From Kitasatospora terrestris (GTDB lineage: Bacteria > Actinomycetota > Actinomycetes > Streptomycetales > Streptomycetaceae): 64,000 nt of DNA. Positions 16,741-25,714 of this stretch are shown in pieces. Position 1 is the stretch's first letter. Each line of letters opens with the position of its first letter. The notes under the pieces were generated by a model. The model saw only the letters and a program-made list of their open reading frames with translations. It was not told the DNA's origin and did not search any database. The stretch is from positions 4,216,001 through 4,280,000 of the forward strand of contig NZ_BAABIS010000001.1 of assembly GCF_039542905.1 (NCBI RefSeq), in the 5' to 3' direction. Made by a program: the position numbers and the translations under genes.

Positions 16741-17778
16741 ATGACCCTGTCGATGTACGTGGACGCCGCCCGCTGGCGGGCCCACCAGCGGGCGATGCTC
16801 GCCGAGTTCCCCGGGCTGGTGCCGGTCGCCAAGGGCAACGGGTACGGGTTCGGCAACGTGCGGCTGGCCGCCGAGGCGGCCGGGCTGGGCAGCCCGGTGC
16901 TGGCGGTCGGCACCGTCCGGGAGGCCGTCGAGGTGGCCGGGGCCTTCCCCGGCGACCTGCTGGTGCTGACCCCGTACCGGGTCGGCGAGGAGGAGTCCGG
17001 GCTGCCGGCCGGCCGGGTGGTGCGGACGGTGGCGCACTCCGAGGCGCTGGCCTCGGTCGCGCCGGGCACCCGGGTCGTGGTGGAGTGCATGACCTCGATG
17101 CGCCGGCACGGCGTCTCCCGCGCCGACCTGGGCCGGCTGCCGGTCGGGCGGGCCGTGCTGGAGGGCTTCGCGCTGCACCTGCCGCTGGACCGGCCGGACG
17201 GGTCCGACCCGGTGGCGGAGGTGTCCGAGTGGGTGCGGGCGATCGCCGCCGCCGGCCTGCCCACCGCCACGGTCTACCTCAGCCACCTCGGCGCCCGGGA
17301 CGTCGCCCGGCTCGCCGGGCTCTTCCCGGACACCGTCTTCCGCTCCCGGATCGGCACCCGGCTGTGGCTGGGCGACGTCGAGGCGCTGAGCTCCCGGGCG
17401 ACCGTGCTGGACGTGACCCCGGTGGCGCGCGGCGACCGGTACGGCTACCGCCAGCACAAGGCGCCGTCCGACGGCCACCTGCTGGTGGTCACCGGCGGCA
17501 CCGCGCACGGCGTCGGGCTGGAGGCGCCCAAGTACGTGCACGGGATGGTGCCCCGGGCCAAGGGCCTGGCCCGGGCCGGCCTCGCCACCGTCAACCGGAC
17601 GCTCTCGCCCTACTCCTGGCAGGGCCGACAGCTGTGGTTCGCCGAGCCGCCGCACATGCAGGTGTCGATCCTCTTCCTGCCGGGCGACTCCAAGCCCCCG
17701 GCGGTGGGTGACGAACTGCCGCTGGTCGTCCGTCACACCACCACCCACTTCGACCGGGTCGAGGACCGCCCGGCGTGA
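16741..17778 (+). CDS. Alanine racemase-like PLP protein
   Basis: A 345-residue relative of alanine racemase. The PLP lysine motif appears as VPVAKGNGYGFGN (compare VVKANAYGHG), and MTSMRRHGVS matches the MxRxG barrel motif. The C-terminal half (RIGTRLWLGD, GDRYGYRQHKAPSDG) is divergent from canonical racemases, so true racemase activity is uncertain. Start at 16741 follows GGGAGAG. It sits behind femX, suggesting a wall-related role, perhaps amino-acid handling. Confidence 0.7.
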   Translation: MTLSMYVDAARWRAHQRAMLAEFPGLVPVAKGNGYGFGNVRLAAEAAGLGSPVLAVGTVREAVEVAGAFPGDLLVLTPYRVGEEESGLPAGRVVRTVAHSEALASVAPGTRVVVECMTSMRRHGVSRADLGRLPVGRAVLEGFALHLPLDRPDGSDPVAEVSEWVRAIAAAGLPTATVYLSHLGARDVARLAGLFPDTVFRSRIGTRLWLGDVEALSSRATVLDVTPVARGDRYGYRQHKAPSDGHLLVVTGGTAHGVGLEAPKYVHGMVPRAKGLARAGLATVNRTLSPYSWQGRQLWFAEPPHMQVSILFLPGDSKPPAVGDELPLVVRHTTTHFDRVEDRPA

Positions 17779-17793
17779 TCCCGGGGTGAGGGC

Positions 17794-19338
17794 CTAGCGC
17801 TTGCTGGGCTCCGCCTCGGCGAGCCAGTCGGGTTCGCCCACGGGGGCGTACGCGGCGTAGGTCTCCTCCTCGCGCAGGCGGCGGGCGGAGCCGAGGACGA
17901 AGGCGTCCGGGGCGTGGTCGAGGACGCCCCCGGACGGGTCGTCGCTGCCGTCCCAGCGGACCGGGTCGCGCTCCGGCTGGAGGATGTCGCGGACCACCAG
18001 GTAGCAGAGGTACAGCGTGCCGACCAGGTGGACGACGATCGCCAGGTGGTACCAGTCCTGGCCGATGCCGTGCTGCTTGGAGTCGCCGGAGTAGGCCAGG
18101 TACGACCAGACGCCGAGGAAGTACAGCACCTCGCAGGCCTGCCAGATCAGGAAGTCCCGCCAGCGCGGCCGGGCCAGCGCGGCGAGCGGGATCAGCCAGA
18201 GCACGTACTGCGGCGAGTAGACCTTGTTGGTGAGCACGAAGGCGGCGACCACCAGGAAGGCCAGCTGGGCGAAGCGCGGCCGGCGCGGGGCGCTGACGGC
18301 CAGCCAGCCGACGCCCAGGCAGCACAGCACCAGCAGGGCGCCGATCCAGGTGTTGAGGGTCTCCAGCTGCTTGCCGCGGTCCTGCATCAGGATCAGCCAG
18401 AAGGAGCCGAAGTCCTCCTTGCGGGTCTGGCTGAAGGTGTAGAAGGTCGCCCAGCCCTTCCAGTTGGCCATCATGATCGGCAGGTCGACCAGCAGCCAGG
18501 CGCCGACCGCGCCGCCGGCCGCCTGGAAGAAGGCCCGCCACTTGCCGGCGCGCCAGCACAGCACCAGGAGCGGGCCGAGCAGCAGGACGGGGTAGAGCTT
18601 CGCGGCGGTGGCCAGGCCGATGAACACGCCGGCCCAGACCGGGCGGGAGCCGGACCAGTAGGCCATCGCGACGGCGCACAGCGCGACCGCCAGCAGGTCC
18701 CAGTTGATGGTGGAGTCCAGCGCCAGGCAGGGGGCCAGGGCGAACAGCAGCGCGTCCCAGGGGCGGCGGCGGTGGATCCGGGAGAGCGCCACCACGGTGA
18801 CCACCGCGCAGATCATCAGCATCCCGGCGTTGACCATCCAGAACCACTGCTCGCGGTCCTGCACGGTGCCGTTGGGCGTGGTGAGCCAGGCGGCCACCTG
18901 CATGAAGAGGCCGGTGAGCACCGGGTACTCGAGGTACTGCATGTCCGGCGAGGGCTGCGGCAGCTGGTCCAGGTACGGGTGCAGCCCGCTGGCGAAGCCG
19001 CGGCCCGAGAACAGGTGCGGGATGTCGCTGTAGCAGGCGTGCGTGTACTGGGTGGTGGCGCCGTGGAACCAGCCGTCCTCGTAGCAGGGCGCCTTCTGGG
19101 CGAGGCCCAGCACGAAGGTCACGATGACGACCAGGACCAGGAACTTGGCCGGCGTCCACCAGCTCACGCCGAGCAGGGCGCGCCGTCCGGGCGGGCCGCC
19201 GAACAGCTCGCTGCCTGCGGCGGAGACCGGGTCCTCGTCCGCGGGGACGACCACGGTGTTGGGCAGCGGTCCCTCGCTCGGCCCCTCGGTCGGCCCGTCG
19301 GCGGGCCCGGGGGTCTCGTCACGCGTGCTCGACGTCAT
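17794..19338 (-). CDS. GT87-family integral membrane glycosyltransferase
   Basis: A 514-residue polytopic protein with about ten to twelve hydrophobic helices. It has the pattern of actinobacterial GT87 polyprenol-phosphate-mannose mannosyltransferases: an acidic extracytoplasmic loop (YEDGWFHGATTQYTHACYSD) after the first helix, LEYPVLTGLFMQVAAW, and INWDLLAVALCAVAMAYW. The N-terminal ~60 residues are acidic and disordered. The ATG at 19338 is chosen over earlier in-frame codons because AGGATG sits about nine bases upstream. Likely transfers a sugar to an envelope acceptor; the acceptor is unknown. manA elsewhere in the window could supply mannose. Confidence 0.78.
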   Translation of the reverse strand: MTSSTRDETPGPADGPTEGPSEGPLPNTVVVPADEDPVSAAGSELFGGPPGRRALLGVSWWTPAKFLVLVVIVTFVLGLAQKAPCYEDGWFHGATTQYTHACYSDIPHLFSGRGFASGLHPYLDQLPQPSPDMQYLEYPVLTGLFMQVAAWLTTPNGTVQDREQWFWMVNAGMLMICAVVTVVALSRIHRRRPWDALLFALAPCLALDSTINWDLLAVALCAVAMAYWSGSRPVWAGVFIGLATAAKLYPVLLLGPLLVLCWRAGKWRAFFQAAGGAVGAWLLVDLPIMMANWKGWATFYTFSQTRKEDFGSFWLILMQDRGKQLETLNTWIGALLVLCCLGVGWLAVSAPRRPRFAQLAFLVVAAFVLTNKVYSPQYVLWLIPLAALARPRWRDFLIWQACEVLYFLGVWSYLAYSGDSKQHGIGQDWYHLAIVVHLVGTLYLCYLVVRDILQPERDPVRWDGSDDPSGGVLDHAPDAFVLGSARRLREEETYAAYAPVGEPDWLAEAEPSKR

Positions 19339-19439
19339 GGCGCACATCCTGCCGCACCGCTCCCCCGCCGAGCGAGCCCCTGACCCGAGTCGGCCCCGAG
19401 TGGCACAGACCACTCGACCGCGCGCGGAGACGGGAACGG

Positions 19440-19479
19440 CCGAGGGCGGCCCCTCCCTTCCGGGAGGAACCGCCCTCGG
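19440..19479 (-). terminator. Terminator downstream of the PBP gene
   Basis: Outer stem CCGAGGGCGG (19440-19449) with CCGCCCTCGG (19470-19479), and an inner stem CCTCCC (19453-19458) with GGGAGG (19462-19467). Eight bases after the stop codon of the minus-strand PBP gene. Confidence 0.75.
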
Positions 19480-19487
19480 TGGCACCG

Positions 19488-22088
19488 CTACTGTCCGGCT
19501 CCGCCGGCCGCCGGTGGGGCGGTGGTGGTGTCGGTCGGGCTGGGTGTCTTGGTGGGGGTGGGCTTTCCGCCGCCACCGCCGGGGGACCGGCTGGGCGGGC
19601 AGAGTCCGAGCAGGCAGCTCGGCGAGGAGCTGGGGCTGGGGCTGGTGCTCGGGCTCGGTCCGCTGCTGGCACTCGGGCTCGCCTCGGCCGTGGCGGTCGG
19701 CGTGGCGGTCGGCGAGGCCGAGTCGGACGGCGAGGCCGACGCGCTGACCGGGGCTCCGGAGGAGTCGACCTTCTCGCCGAACGGCTCGGAGACCGGGAAG
19801 TCCTTCGGCTGGCCCGGACCGACCACCTTCATGTAGCGGGTGAAGATGTCGGCGGGGAAGTCACCACCGTGGATCTCGCTCTTGCCCGCGGTGCCGTCCA
19901 GCGAGAGCAGACCGGGCTTGCCCGGCTCCTCGCGCCACATGCCGACCGAGGTGGCCAGGCTCGGCGTGTAGCCGACCCACCAGGCCGAGGTGCCGGCGTC
20001 GGTGGTACCGGTCTTGCCCGCCACCGGGAAGCCGAGCTCCCGGGTCTTGCTGCCGGTACCGTTCTTCGCCACGTTCTGCAGCACGTCGGTGATGGTGTCG
20101 GCGACCGGCTGGTCCAGCGCGGTCTTCGCCGGGGCCTTGGTGAACTGCGGCAGCTCCTTGCCCTTCTCGATCACCTTGGCCACCGAGTACGGGTCGGTCT
20201 GCTGGCCGCGGGCGGCGAACACCGAGTAGGCCGAGGCCATCCGGATCGCGCTCGGGGTCGAGGTGCCGAGCGGGAAGGTGAGGGTCGAGGACGGCGCCAG
20301 GCTCTCCTTGCGCAGACCCAGCTTGATCACCATGTCCTCGACGTTCTTGCCGCCGACGTCCTGGCCGAGCTGCACGAACGGCACGTTGTACGAGTACTGC
20401 ATGGCCGTCTTCAGCGAGACGTAGCCCTTCTTGCCCGGGCTGCTGTTGCGCTGCTTGTACGGCTTGCCGTCGTCGCCCATGACGGGCGTGCCGTCCTTCT
20501 TGTAGATCTGCGCCATGTCGTCGGCCAGGTACAGCGACTCGGGGCTGATCCGGGCCGGCTTGCCGTCCTCGCCCTGCTTGGTGAGCACGCCGGTCTGCAT
20601 GGCGGTCGCCAGGACCAGCGGCTTGAAGGTCGAGCCGACCGGGATGCCGGTGCCGTCGGCGTTGTTGGTGTAGTGCCCGTTCTCGATGCCGGCGCCGCCG
20701 TAGATCGCCACGATCGCGCCGTCGTTCGGGACCACCGAGGCGGCGCCGATCTGGACGAACTTGTCCTCGTTGCGCTTGTCCGGCTTCAGCGTCTGCGCCT
20801 GGAAGTCGTCCACGGCCTTCTTCAGCGACTCCACCTTGTCCTTCTGGAAGGTGGTGTAGATGCTGTAGCCGCCGCGGTCGATGGAGGCCTGCGGGATGCC
20901 CTTGGCCGCCAGGTACTTGTTGGCGGTCTCGACGAGGTAGTAGACCTCGCCGTTCATGTTCGCCGAGGCCTTCTGCTTGATCGGCTCCGGGAAGTCGGCG
21001 CACTTGGCGCGCTGGTCGGCGGTGAGCGCCTTGGTGATCACCATCCGGTCCAGGATCCACTTCCAGCGGTCCACGGCGCGCTGGTGGTTGGCCGGGATCG
21101 ACGGGTCGTAGAGGGCCGCGCCCTTGAGCAGGCCGGCCAGCATGGCGCCCTGACAGGCGTTCAGGTCCTTGGCGTCCACGCCGTAGTAGGCCTGGGCCGC
21201 GGCCTGGATGCCGGTGGCGCCGCGGCCGTACCAGGCGGTGTTCAGGTACCCGGTGAGGATCTCGTCCTTGGTCTTGTCGCCGTTGAGCTTCAGGGTGATG
21301 AAGAATTCCTTCATCTTGCGGGTGAGGGTCTGGTCCTGGCTCAGGTAGGCGTTCTTCACGTACTGCTGGGTGATGGTCGAGCCGCCCTGGGTCTCGCCAC
21401 CGGTCGCCATGTTGTAGACGGCGCGGGCGATGCCCTTCGGGTCGATGCCGCTGTCGCTGCGGAAGGTCTCGTTCTCCGCCGCGATCACCGCGTCCTGGGC
21501 CTCCCGGCTGATCGCCGAGAGCTCGACCAGCTGGCGGTTGGTGTCGCCCTTGCGGGTCATCTCCGAACCGTCGGCCCAGTAGTAGATGTTGTTCTGGTCG
21601 TGGATGAAGTCCTTCGGGTCCGGCACCGGCGTCATCGCGTACGCCGCGCCGACCGCGGCCACGCCGCCGCCGAAGAAGATCAGGAACAGGCTGAGGACCT
21701 GCTTCCACGAGGGCACCCAGCGCCGGAAGCCGGTCTTGCCGAACCGCGGGTAGTCGACGAGGCGCTTCTTGCCGGGTCGGCCGCCGCGGCCGGCCGGAGC
21801 GGTGCCCGCGCCGCGGCGTCCGCCGCCGGCACCCGAACCGTCACCGGCGCCACCGCCCCTGCGGCCCTGCCTGCGCATCTCGGCCCGGGTCATCCGGGGC
21901 TGCTGGGCGGTCTCCCGCGCACCGCGCCGGATGCCCTCCGAGCGCAGCTCGTCGCGGTTCTGGCCGCGGCCGTAGCTGGGAGCGCCCTCCACCGGGGTGC
22001 CGTAGGCGTACGGACGCCCGCTGTCAGGCCCGTGGCCCGGGGGCTGCTCGCCGCCCGGGTTGTTCGGCCTCCGCCGCTGTCCGCTCAT
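19488..22088 (-). CDS. Class A penicillin-binding protein (transglycosylase/transpeptidase)
   Basis: An 866-residue bifunctional peptidoglycan synthase. Order: ~115-residue basic, Gly-rich cytoplasmic tail; one membrane helix (VLSLFLIFFGGGVAAVGAAYA); GT51 domain with AAENETFRSDSGID and GGSTITQQYVKN; transpeptidase domain with STFK (GIPVGSTFKPLVL), SYN (QYSYNVPFVQ) and KTG (VAGKTGTTDAGTS); then a Ser/Pro/Thr tail of about 90 residues. All three penicillin-binding motifs are intact. It is divergent from the padR gene and ends in a hairpin. Which PBP paralogue it is cannot be said from one locus. Confidence 0.93.
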   Translation of the reverse strand: MSGQRRRPNNPGGEQPPGHGPDSGRPYAYGTPVEGAPSYGRGQNRDELRSEGIRRGARETAQQPRMTRAEMRRQGRRGGGAGDGSGAGGGRRGAGTAPAGRGGRPGKKRLVDYPRFGKTGFRRWVPSWKQVLSLFLIFFGGGVAAVGAAYAMTPVPDPKDFIHDQNNIYYWADGSEMTRKGDTNRQLVELSAISREAQDAVIAAENETFRSDSGIDPKGIARAVYNMATGGETQGGSTITQQYVKNAYLSQDQTLTRKMKEFFITLKLNGDKTKDEILTGYLNTAWYGRGATGIQAAAQAYYGVDAKDLNACQGAMLAGLLKGAALYDPSIPANHQRAVDRWKWILDRMVITKALTADQRAKCADFPEPIKQKASANMNGEVYYLVETANKYLAAKGIPQASIDRGGYSIYTTFQKDKVESLKKAVDDFQAQTLKPDKRNEDKFVQIGAASVVPNDGAIVAIYGGAGIENGHYTNNADGTGIPVGSTFKPLVLATAMQTGVLTKQGEDGKPARISPESLYLADDMAQIYKKDGTPVMGDDGKPYKQRNSSPGKKGYVSLKTAMQYSYNVPFVQLGQDVGGKNVEDMVIKLGLRKESLAPSSTLTFPLGTSTPSAIRMASAYSVFAARGQQTDPYSVAKVIEKGKELPQFTKAPAKTALDQPVADTITDVLQNVAKNGTGSKTRELGFPVAGKTGTTDAGTSAWWVGYTPSLATSVGMWREEPGKPGLLSLDGTAGKSEIHGGDFPADIFTRYMKVVGPGQPKDFPVSEPFGEKVDSSGAPVSASASPSDSASPTATPTATAEASPSASSGPSPSTSPSPSSSPSCLLGLCPPSRSPGGGGGKPTPTKTPSPTDTTTAPPAAGGAGQ

Positions 22089-22287
22089 CTCTCAGCCACT
22101 CCTCGGTACCCGCAGGTGGTCCTCGTGCACACGCGACAGCGTACGCACCCCTGAAACCACACCAATCGGACATCCGAGACCAAGACCCACAAACCGATGC
22201 CCGATCATTACACGCCCGTTGCCGAACACCTTGTGATCACCTTCACGCGTGCCCCCCTTGCCCGTTCCGTTACCCGGGTTTACTGTT

Positions 22288-22313
22288 CTCGATATATCGA
22301 GCCGATACATCGG
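22288..22313. promoter_or_regulatory. Palindromic operator upstream of padR
   Basis: A perfect palindrome CTCGATATATCGAG (22288-22301) is followed directly by the near-palindrome CCGATACATCGG (22302-22313), and a half-like CACATCG follows at 22318-22324. These are AT-rich against the background and lie 47-72 bases before the padR start, as expected for PadR autoregulation and perhaps control of the divergent PBP gene. Confidence 0.65.
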
Positions 22314-22359
22314 CGCGACACATCGCTTCGGCATACTGGGGAGAAGGGAGGCGGACGGC

Positions 22360-22980
22360 ATGAGCAGACGCTCCGGCGTTCTGGAATTCGCCGTCCTCGG
22401 CCTGCTCCACGACGCGCCGATGCACGGATACGAGCTGCGCAAGCGGCTCAACGTCCTGCTGGGCTCGTTCCGGGCCTTCTCCTACGGCACGCTCTACCCC
22501 TGCCTGAAGAGCCTGGTCGCCCAGGGTTTCCTGGTCGAGGACAACCCGGATGTCGAGTACGTCCCGGCCACCGCGCTCAACGGCAAGCGGTCGAAGATCG
22601 TCTACCGGCTCTCCCCGGAGGGCAAGGAGCGCTTCGAGGAGCTGCTGGCCGAGTCGGGTCCGGAGGCCTGGGAGGACGAGCACTTCGGTGTCCGCTTCGC
22701 CTTCTTCGGTCAGACCGACCGGGCCGTCCGGATGCGCGTCCTGGAAGGACGCCGCAGCCGGCTGGAGGAGCGGCTGGAGCGGATGCGCAGCTCGATCGCC
22801 CGTACCCGCGAACGGTTCGACGACTACACGCTGGAGCTCCAGCGCCATGGTCTGGAATCGGTGGAGCGCGAGGTCCGCTGGCTCAACGAGCTGATCGAGA
22901 CCGAGCGGGCCACCCGGACGGCGCGCGCCTCGGATCCGCCGGGGCACGACCAACCGGGGCGCTCCGGCACGGAGCACTGA
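22360..22980 (+). CDS. PadR-family transcriptional regulator
   Basis: A 206-residue PadR regulator. The winged helix spans about residues 8-90 (LEFAVLGLLHDAPMHGYELRKRL, SYGTLYPCLKSLVAQGFLVE), and the C-terminal Vir_act_alpha coiled dimerisation domain has LEGRRSRLEERLERMRSSIA. The ATG at 22360 follows GGGAGG; the longer frame from 22249 would run through the operator palindromes and is rejected. It precedes the inositol-phosphate synthase gene in the same direction, which it may control. Confidence 0.88.
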   Translation: MSRRSGVLEFAVLGLLHDAPMHGYELRKRLNVLLGSFRAFSYGTLYPCLKSLVAQGFLVEDNPDVEYVPATALNGKRSKIVYRLSPEGKERFEELLAESGPEAWEDEHFGVRFAFFGQTDRAVRMRVLEGRRSRLEERLERMRSSIARTRERFDDYTLELQRHGLESVEREVRWLNELIETERATRTARASDPPGHDQPGRSGTEH

Positions 22981-23109
22981 ACCTGCGCGTCGGCCCCGTG
23001 CCCGCAGCAGGCGAGGGCGCTCCGCGCGCCCGTCAGACAGTCAGAACAGATGTTGAACGAGGAACCACCGCACCACGGTGGACCTCATGAGATTCAGGGA
23101 GCAACCGGA

Positions 23110-24192
23110 ATGGGTTCGGTTCGCGTAGCCATCGTCGGCGTGGGCAACTGCGCCGCCTCGCTGGTGCAGGGTGTCGAGTACTACAAGGACGCCGACCCGG
23201 CCGGTAAGGTCCCGGGCCTGATGCACGTGCAGTTCGGCGACTACCACGTCAGCGACGTGGAGTTCGTCGCCGCCTTCGACGTCGACGCCAAGAAGGTCGG
23301 CTTCGACCTGGCCGACGCCATCGGCAACAGCGAGAACAACACCATCAAGATCTGCGACGTGCCGCCGACCGGCGTCACCGTGCAGCGCGGCCACACCCTC
23401 GACGGCCTGGGCAAGTACTACCTGGAGACCATCGAGGAGTCCGACGAGGCCCCGGTCGACGTCGTCCAGGTCCTGAAGGACCAGCAGGTCGACGTCCTGG
23501 TCTGCTACCTGCCGGTGGGCTCCGAGGCCGCCGCCAAGTTCTACGCCCAGTGCGCCATCGACGCCAAGGTCGCCTTCGTGAACGCCCTCCCGGTGTTCAT
23601 CGCCGGCACCAAGGAGTGGGCGGACAAGTTCACCGAGGCCGGCGTGCCGATCGTCGGTGACGACATCAAGTCCCAGGTCGGCGCCACCATCACGCACCGC
23701 GTGATGGCGAAGCTCTTCGAGGACCGCGGCGTCATCCTCGAGCGCACCATGCAGCTGAACGTCGGCGGCAACATGGACTTCAAGAACATGCTCGAGCGCG
23801 AGCGCCTGGAGTCCAAGAAGATCTCCAAGACCCAGGCCGTCACCTCGCAGATCCGCGACCGCGAGCTGGGCTCCAAGAACGTCCACATCGGCCCGTCCGA
23901 CTACGTCGCGTGGCTCGACGACCGCAAGTGGGCGTACGTCCGCCTCGAGGGCCGCGCGTTCGGCGACGTCCCGCTGAACCTCGAGTACAAGCTCGAGGTC
24001 TGGGACTCCCCGAACTCGGCCGGTGTCATCATCGACGCCGTGCGCGCCGCGAAGATCGCCAAGGACCGCGGCATCGGTGGCCCGATCCTGTCGGCGTCCT
24101 CGTACTTCATGAAGTCCCCGCCGGTGCAGTACTTCGACGACGAGGCCAAGGAGAACGTCGAGAAGTTCATCCGCGGCGAGGTCGAGCGCTGA
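23110..24192 (+). CDS. ino1: Inositol-3-phosphate (myo-inositol-1-phosphate) synthase
   Basis: A 360-residue NAD-dependent synthase that converts glucose-6-phosphate to inositol-phosphate, the precursor of mycothiol and phosphatidylinositol in actinobacteria. It has VRVAIVGVGNCAASLVQGV at the N-terminus, DVLVCYLPVGSEAAAKFYA, GDDIKSQVGATITHR and LNVGGNMDFKNM. The start at 23110 follows GGGAG; the frame upstream (23050) is not homologous. It lies downstream of padR and ends in a strong hairpin. Confidence 0.93.
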   Translation: MGSVRVAIVGVGNCAASLVQGVEYYKDADPAGKVPGLMHVQFGDYHVSDVEFVAAFDVDAKKVGFDLADAIGNSENNTIKICDVPPTGVTVQRGHTLDGLGKYYLETIEESDEAPVDVVQVLKDQQVDVLVCYLPVGSEAAAKFYAQCAIDAKVAFVNALPVFIAGTKEWADKFTEAGVPIVGDDIKSQVGATITHRVMAKLFEDRGVILERTMQLNVGGNMDFKNMLERERLESKKISKTQAVTSQIRDRELGSKNVHIGPSDYVAWLDDRKWAYVRLEGRAFGDVPLNLEYKLEVWDSPNSAGVIIDAVRAAKIAKDRGIGGPILSASSYFMKSPPVQYFDDEAKENVEKFIRGEVER

Positions 24193-24221
24193 GCGCTGAG
24201 CCTCACGCTCTCGTTGTGACC

Positions 24222-24249
24222 GGGGCCCCGACCGTCAGGTCGGGGCCCC
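24222..24249 (+). terminator. Terminator of ino1
   Basis: Twelve-base perfect stem (GGGGCCCCGACC with its complement at 24238-24249) around the tetraloop GTCA, 30 bases after the ino1 stop. Confidence 0.8.
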
Positions 24250-24264
24250 CGTCCGTTGGCCGAT

Positions 24265-24278
24265 GTTTCACGTGAAAC
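24265..24278. promoter_or_regulatory. parS site
   Basis: Perfect GTTTCACGTGAAAC between ino1 and the MFS gene, immediately before an in-frame ATG (24279) of the MFS reading frame. If that ATG were used, the parS site would occupy its ribosome-binding region. Confidence 0.93.
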
Positions 24279-24305
24279 ATGCACCGGGCGTGGCACCCTT
24301 GGCGG

Positions 24306-25598
24306 GTGATCACCGAACGGGCACCTGAAGGGACCGGCCTGCGCGCGCTGCTGCGCGGCCAGGACTTCCGCCGGCTGCTGGCCGTCCGGATGCTCTCCCA
24401 ACTCTCCGACGGCGTCTTCCAGGTCTCGCTGGCGGTCTTCGCGATCTTCTCCCCGGAGAAGCAGTCCTCCCCCGCCGACATCGCCGCCGTCCTGGCCGTG
24501 ATGCTGCTGCCGTTCTCGGTGATCGGCCCGTTCGCCGGCGTGATGCTCGACCGCTGGCGCCGCCGCCAGGTGCTGCTCTTCGGCAACCTGGCCCGGTTCG
24601 GACTGGGCCTGGCCACCGCCGCCCTGCTGCTGGGCAAGACACCCGAGTGGCTGTTCCTCACCGCCGCACTGCTGGTCACCGCGCTCAACCGGTTCATCCT
24701 GGCGGGTCTCTCCGCCGCCCTCCCCCTGGTCGTCCGCCCGGTCGAACTGGTCACCGCCAACGCGGTCTCCCCCACCCTGGGCACCGTCGCGGCCGCCGGC
24801 GGCGCCGGCATCGGCTTCCTGGTCCACCAGGTGCTGCCCACCGGCCGGGGGACCGACGCCCTGCTGGTCACCGTGGCCGCCCTGCTCTACCTCTCCGCCG
24901 CGCTCGCCGCCCAGCGGATCGACCGAGAGCTGCTGGGACCGGAACTCCACCCCGACCGGCCGGCGCTGCGCGAGGCGCTCGCCACTGCCTGGCGCGGACT
25001 GCTCGCCGGCGTGCGCCACCTGGTCAGGGACTGCCGGCCCGCGGTGCACGCGCTGGCCGCCGTCACCGTCGCCCGGTTCTGCTACGGCGTCCTGATCGTC
25101 ATGGTGCTGCTGCTCTCGCGGTACACCTTCAACAGCGGCGCCGACGTCGACGGCGGACTCGCCAGCTTCGGCCGGGCCGTCGTCTGCTCGGCCGTCGGCT
25201 TCTTCCTCGCCGCCGTGATCAGCCCCTGGTGCACCCGACGGCTCGGCCTGGCGGGCTGGATGACGACCTGTCTGGCCTCCGCCGCGCTCTTCGTCCCCGC
25301 GCTCGGACTGGCCTTCGCCGAGGTCCCGACCATGCTCGCCGCGCTGCTGCTCGGGGTGGTCACCCAGGGCACCAAGATCTGCGCCGATACCCTGGTCCAG
25401 GAGTCCGTCGAGGACGAGTACCGGGGCCGCGTCTTCGCCCTCTACGACGTGCTGTTCAACGTCTCCTTCGTGGCCGCGGCCGGTGTCACCGCCGTCGTCC
25501 TGCCGCTCGACGGGCGCTCCGCGGCGGTCGTCCTCGGTGTCGCCGGGGTGTACGCGCTCGGGGCGCTGCTCTACTTCCGTTCGGCGCGCCGCAAGTGA
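24306..25598 (+). CDS. MFS transporter
   Basis: A ~430-residue major facilitator protein with about 12 helices. The N-half has LLAVRMLSQLSDGVFQVSL and the inter-helix motif GVMLDRWRRRQVLLFGN, a form of the MFS DxxGRR signature; the C-half ends VLGVAGVYALGALLYF. The start is uncertain: GTG at 24306 gives the compact family-like N-terminus, while ATG at 24279 directly abuts a parS site. No good ribosome site marks either. Substrate unknown. Confidence 0.8.
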   Translation: MITERAPEGTGLRALLRGQDFRRLLAVRMLSQLSDGVFQVSLAVFAIFSPEKQSSPADIAAVLAVMLLPFSVIGPFAGVMLDRWRRRQVLLFGNLARFGLGLATAALLLGKTPEWLFLTAALLVTALNRFILAGLSAALPLVVRPVELVTANAVSPTLGTVAAAGGAGIGFLVHQVLPTGRGTDALLVTVAALLYLSAALAAQRIDRELLGPELHPDRPALREALATAWRGLLAGVRHLVRDCRPAVHALAAVTVARFCYGVLIVMVLLLSRYTFNSGADVDGGLASFGRAVVCSAVGFFLAAVISPWCTRRLGLAGWMTTCLASAALFVPALGLAFAEVPTMLAALLLGVVTQGTKICADTLVQESVEDEYRGRVFALYDVLFNVSFVAAAGVTAVVLPLDGRSAAVVLGVAGVYALGALLYFRSARRK

Positions 25599-25714
25599 GG
25601 CGTCACCAGGGCTGACCGGCCGGAAGGCCGCGGGGAAGGGAACCTGGTGCCGCGCCGTCTTCGGCTACCGATAGCATCTGCGCCTCACCAAACGCCTCAA
25701 TCGGGGGAAGTCTC

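Noticed and set aside
19479..22154. 891-codon plus-strand frame opposite the PBP gene
   Set aside because: The PBP on the minus strand has all catalytic motifs; the plus-strand frame is its shadow.
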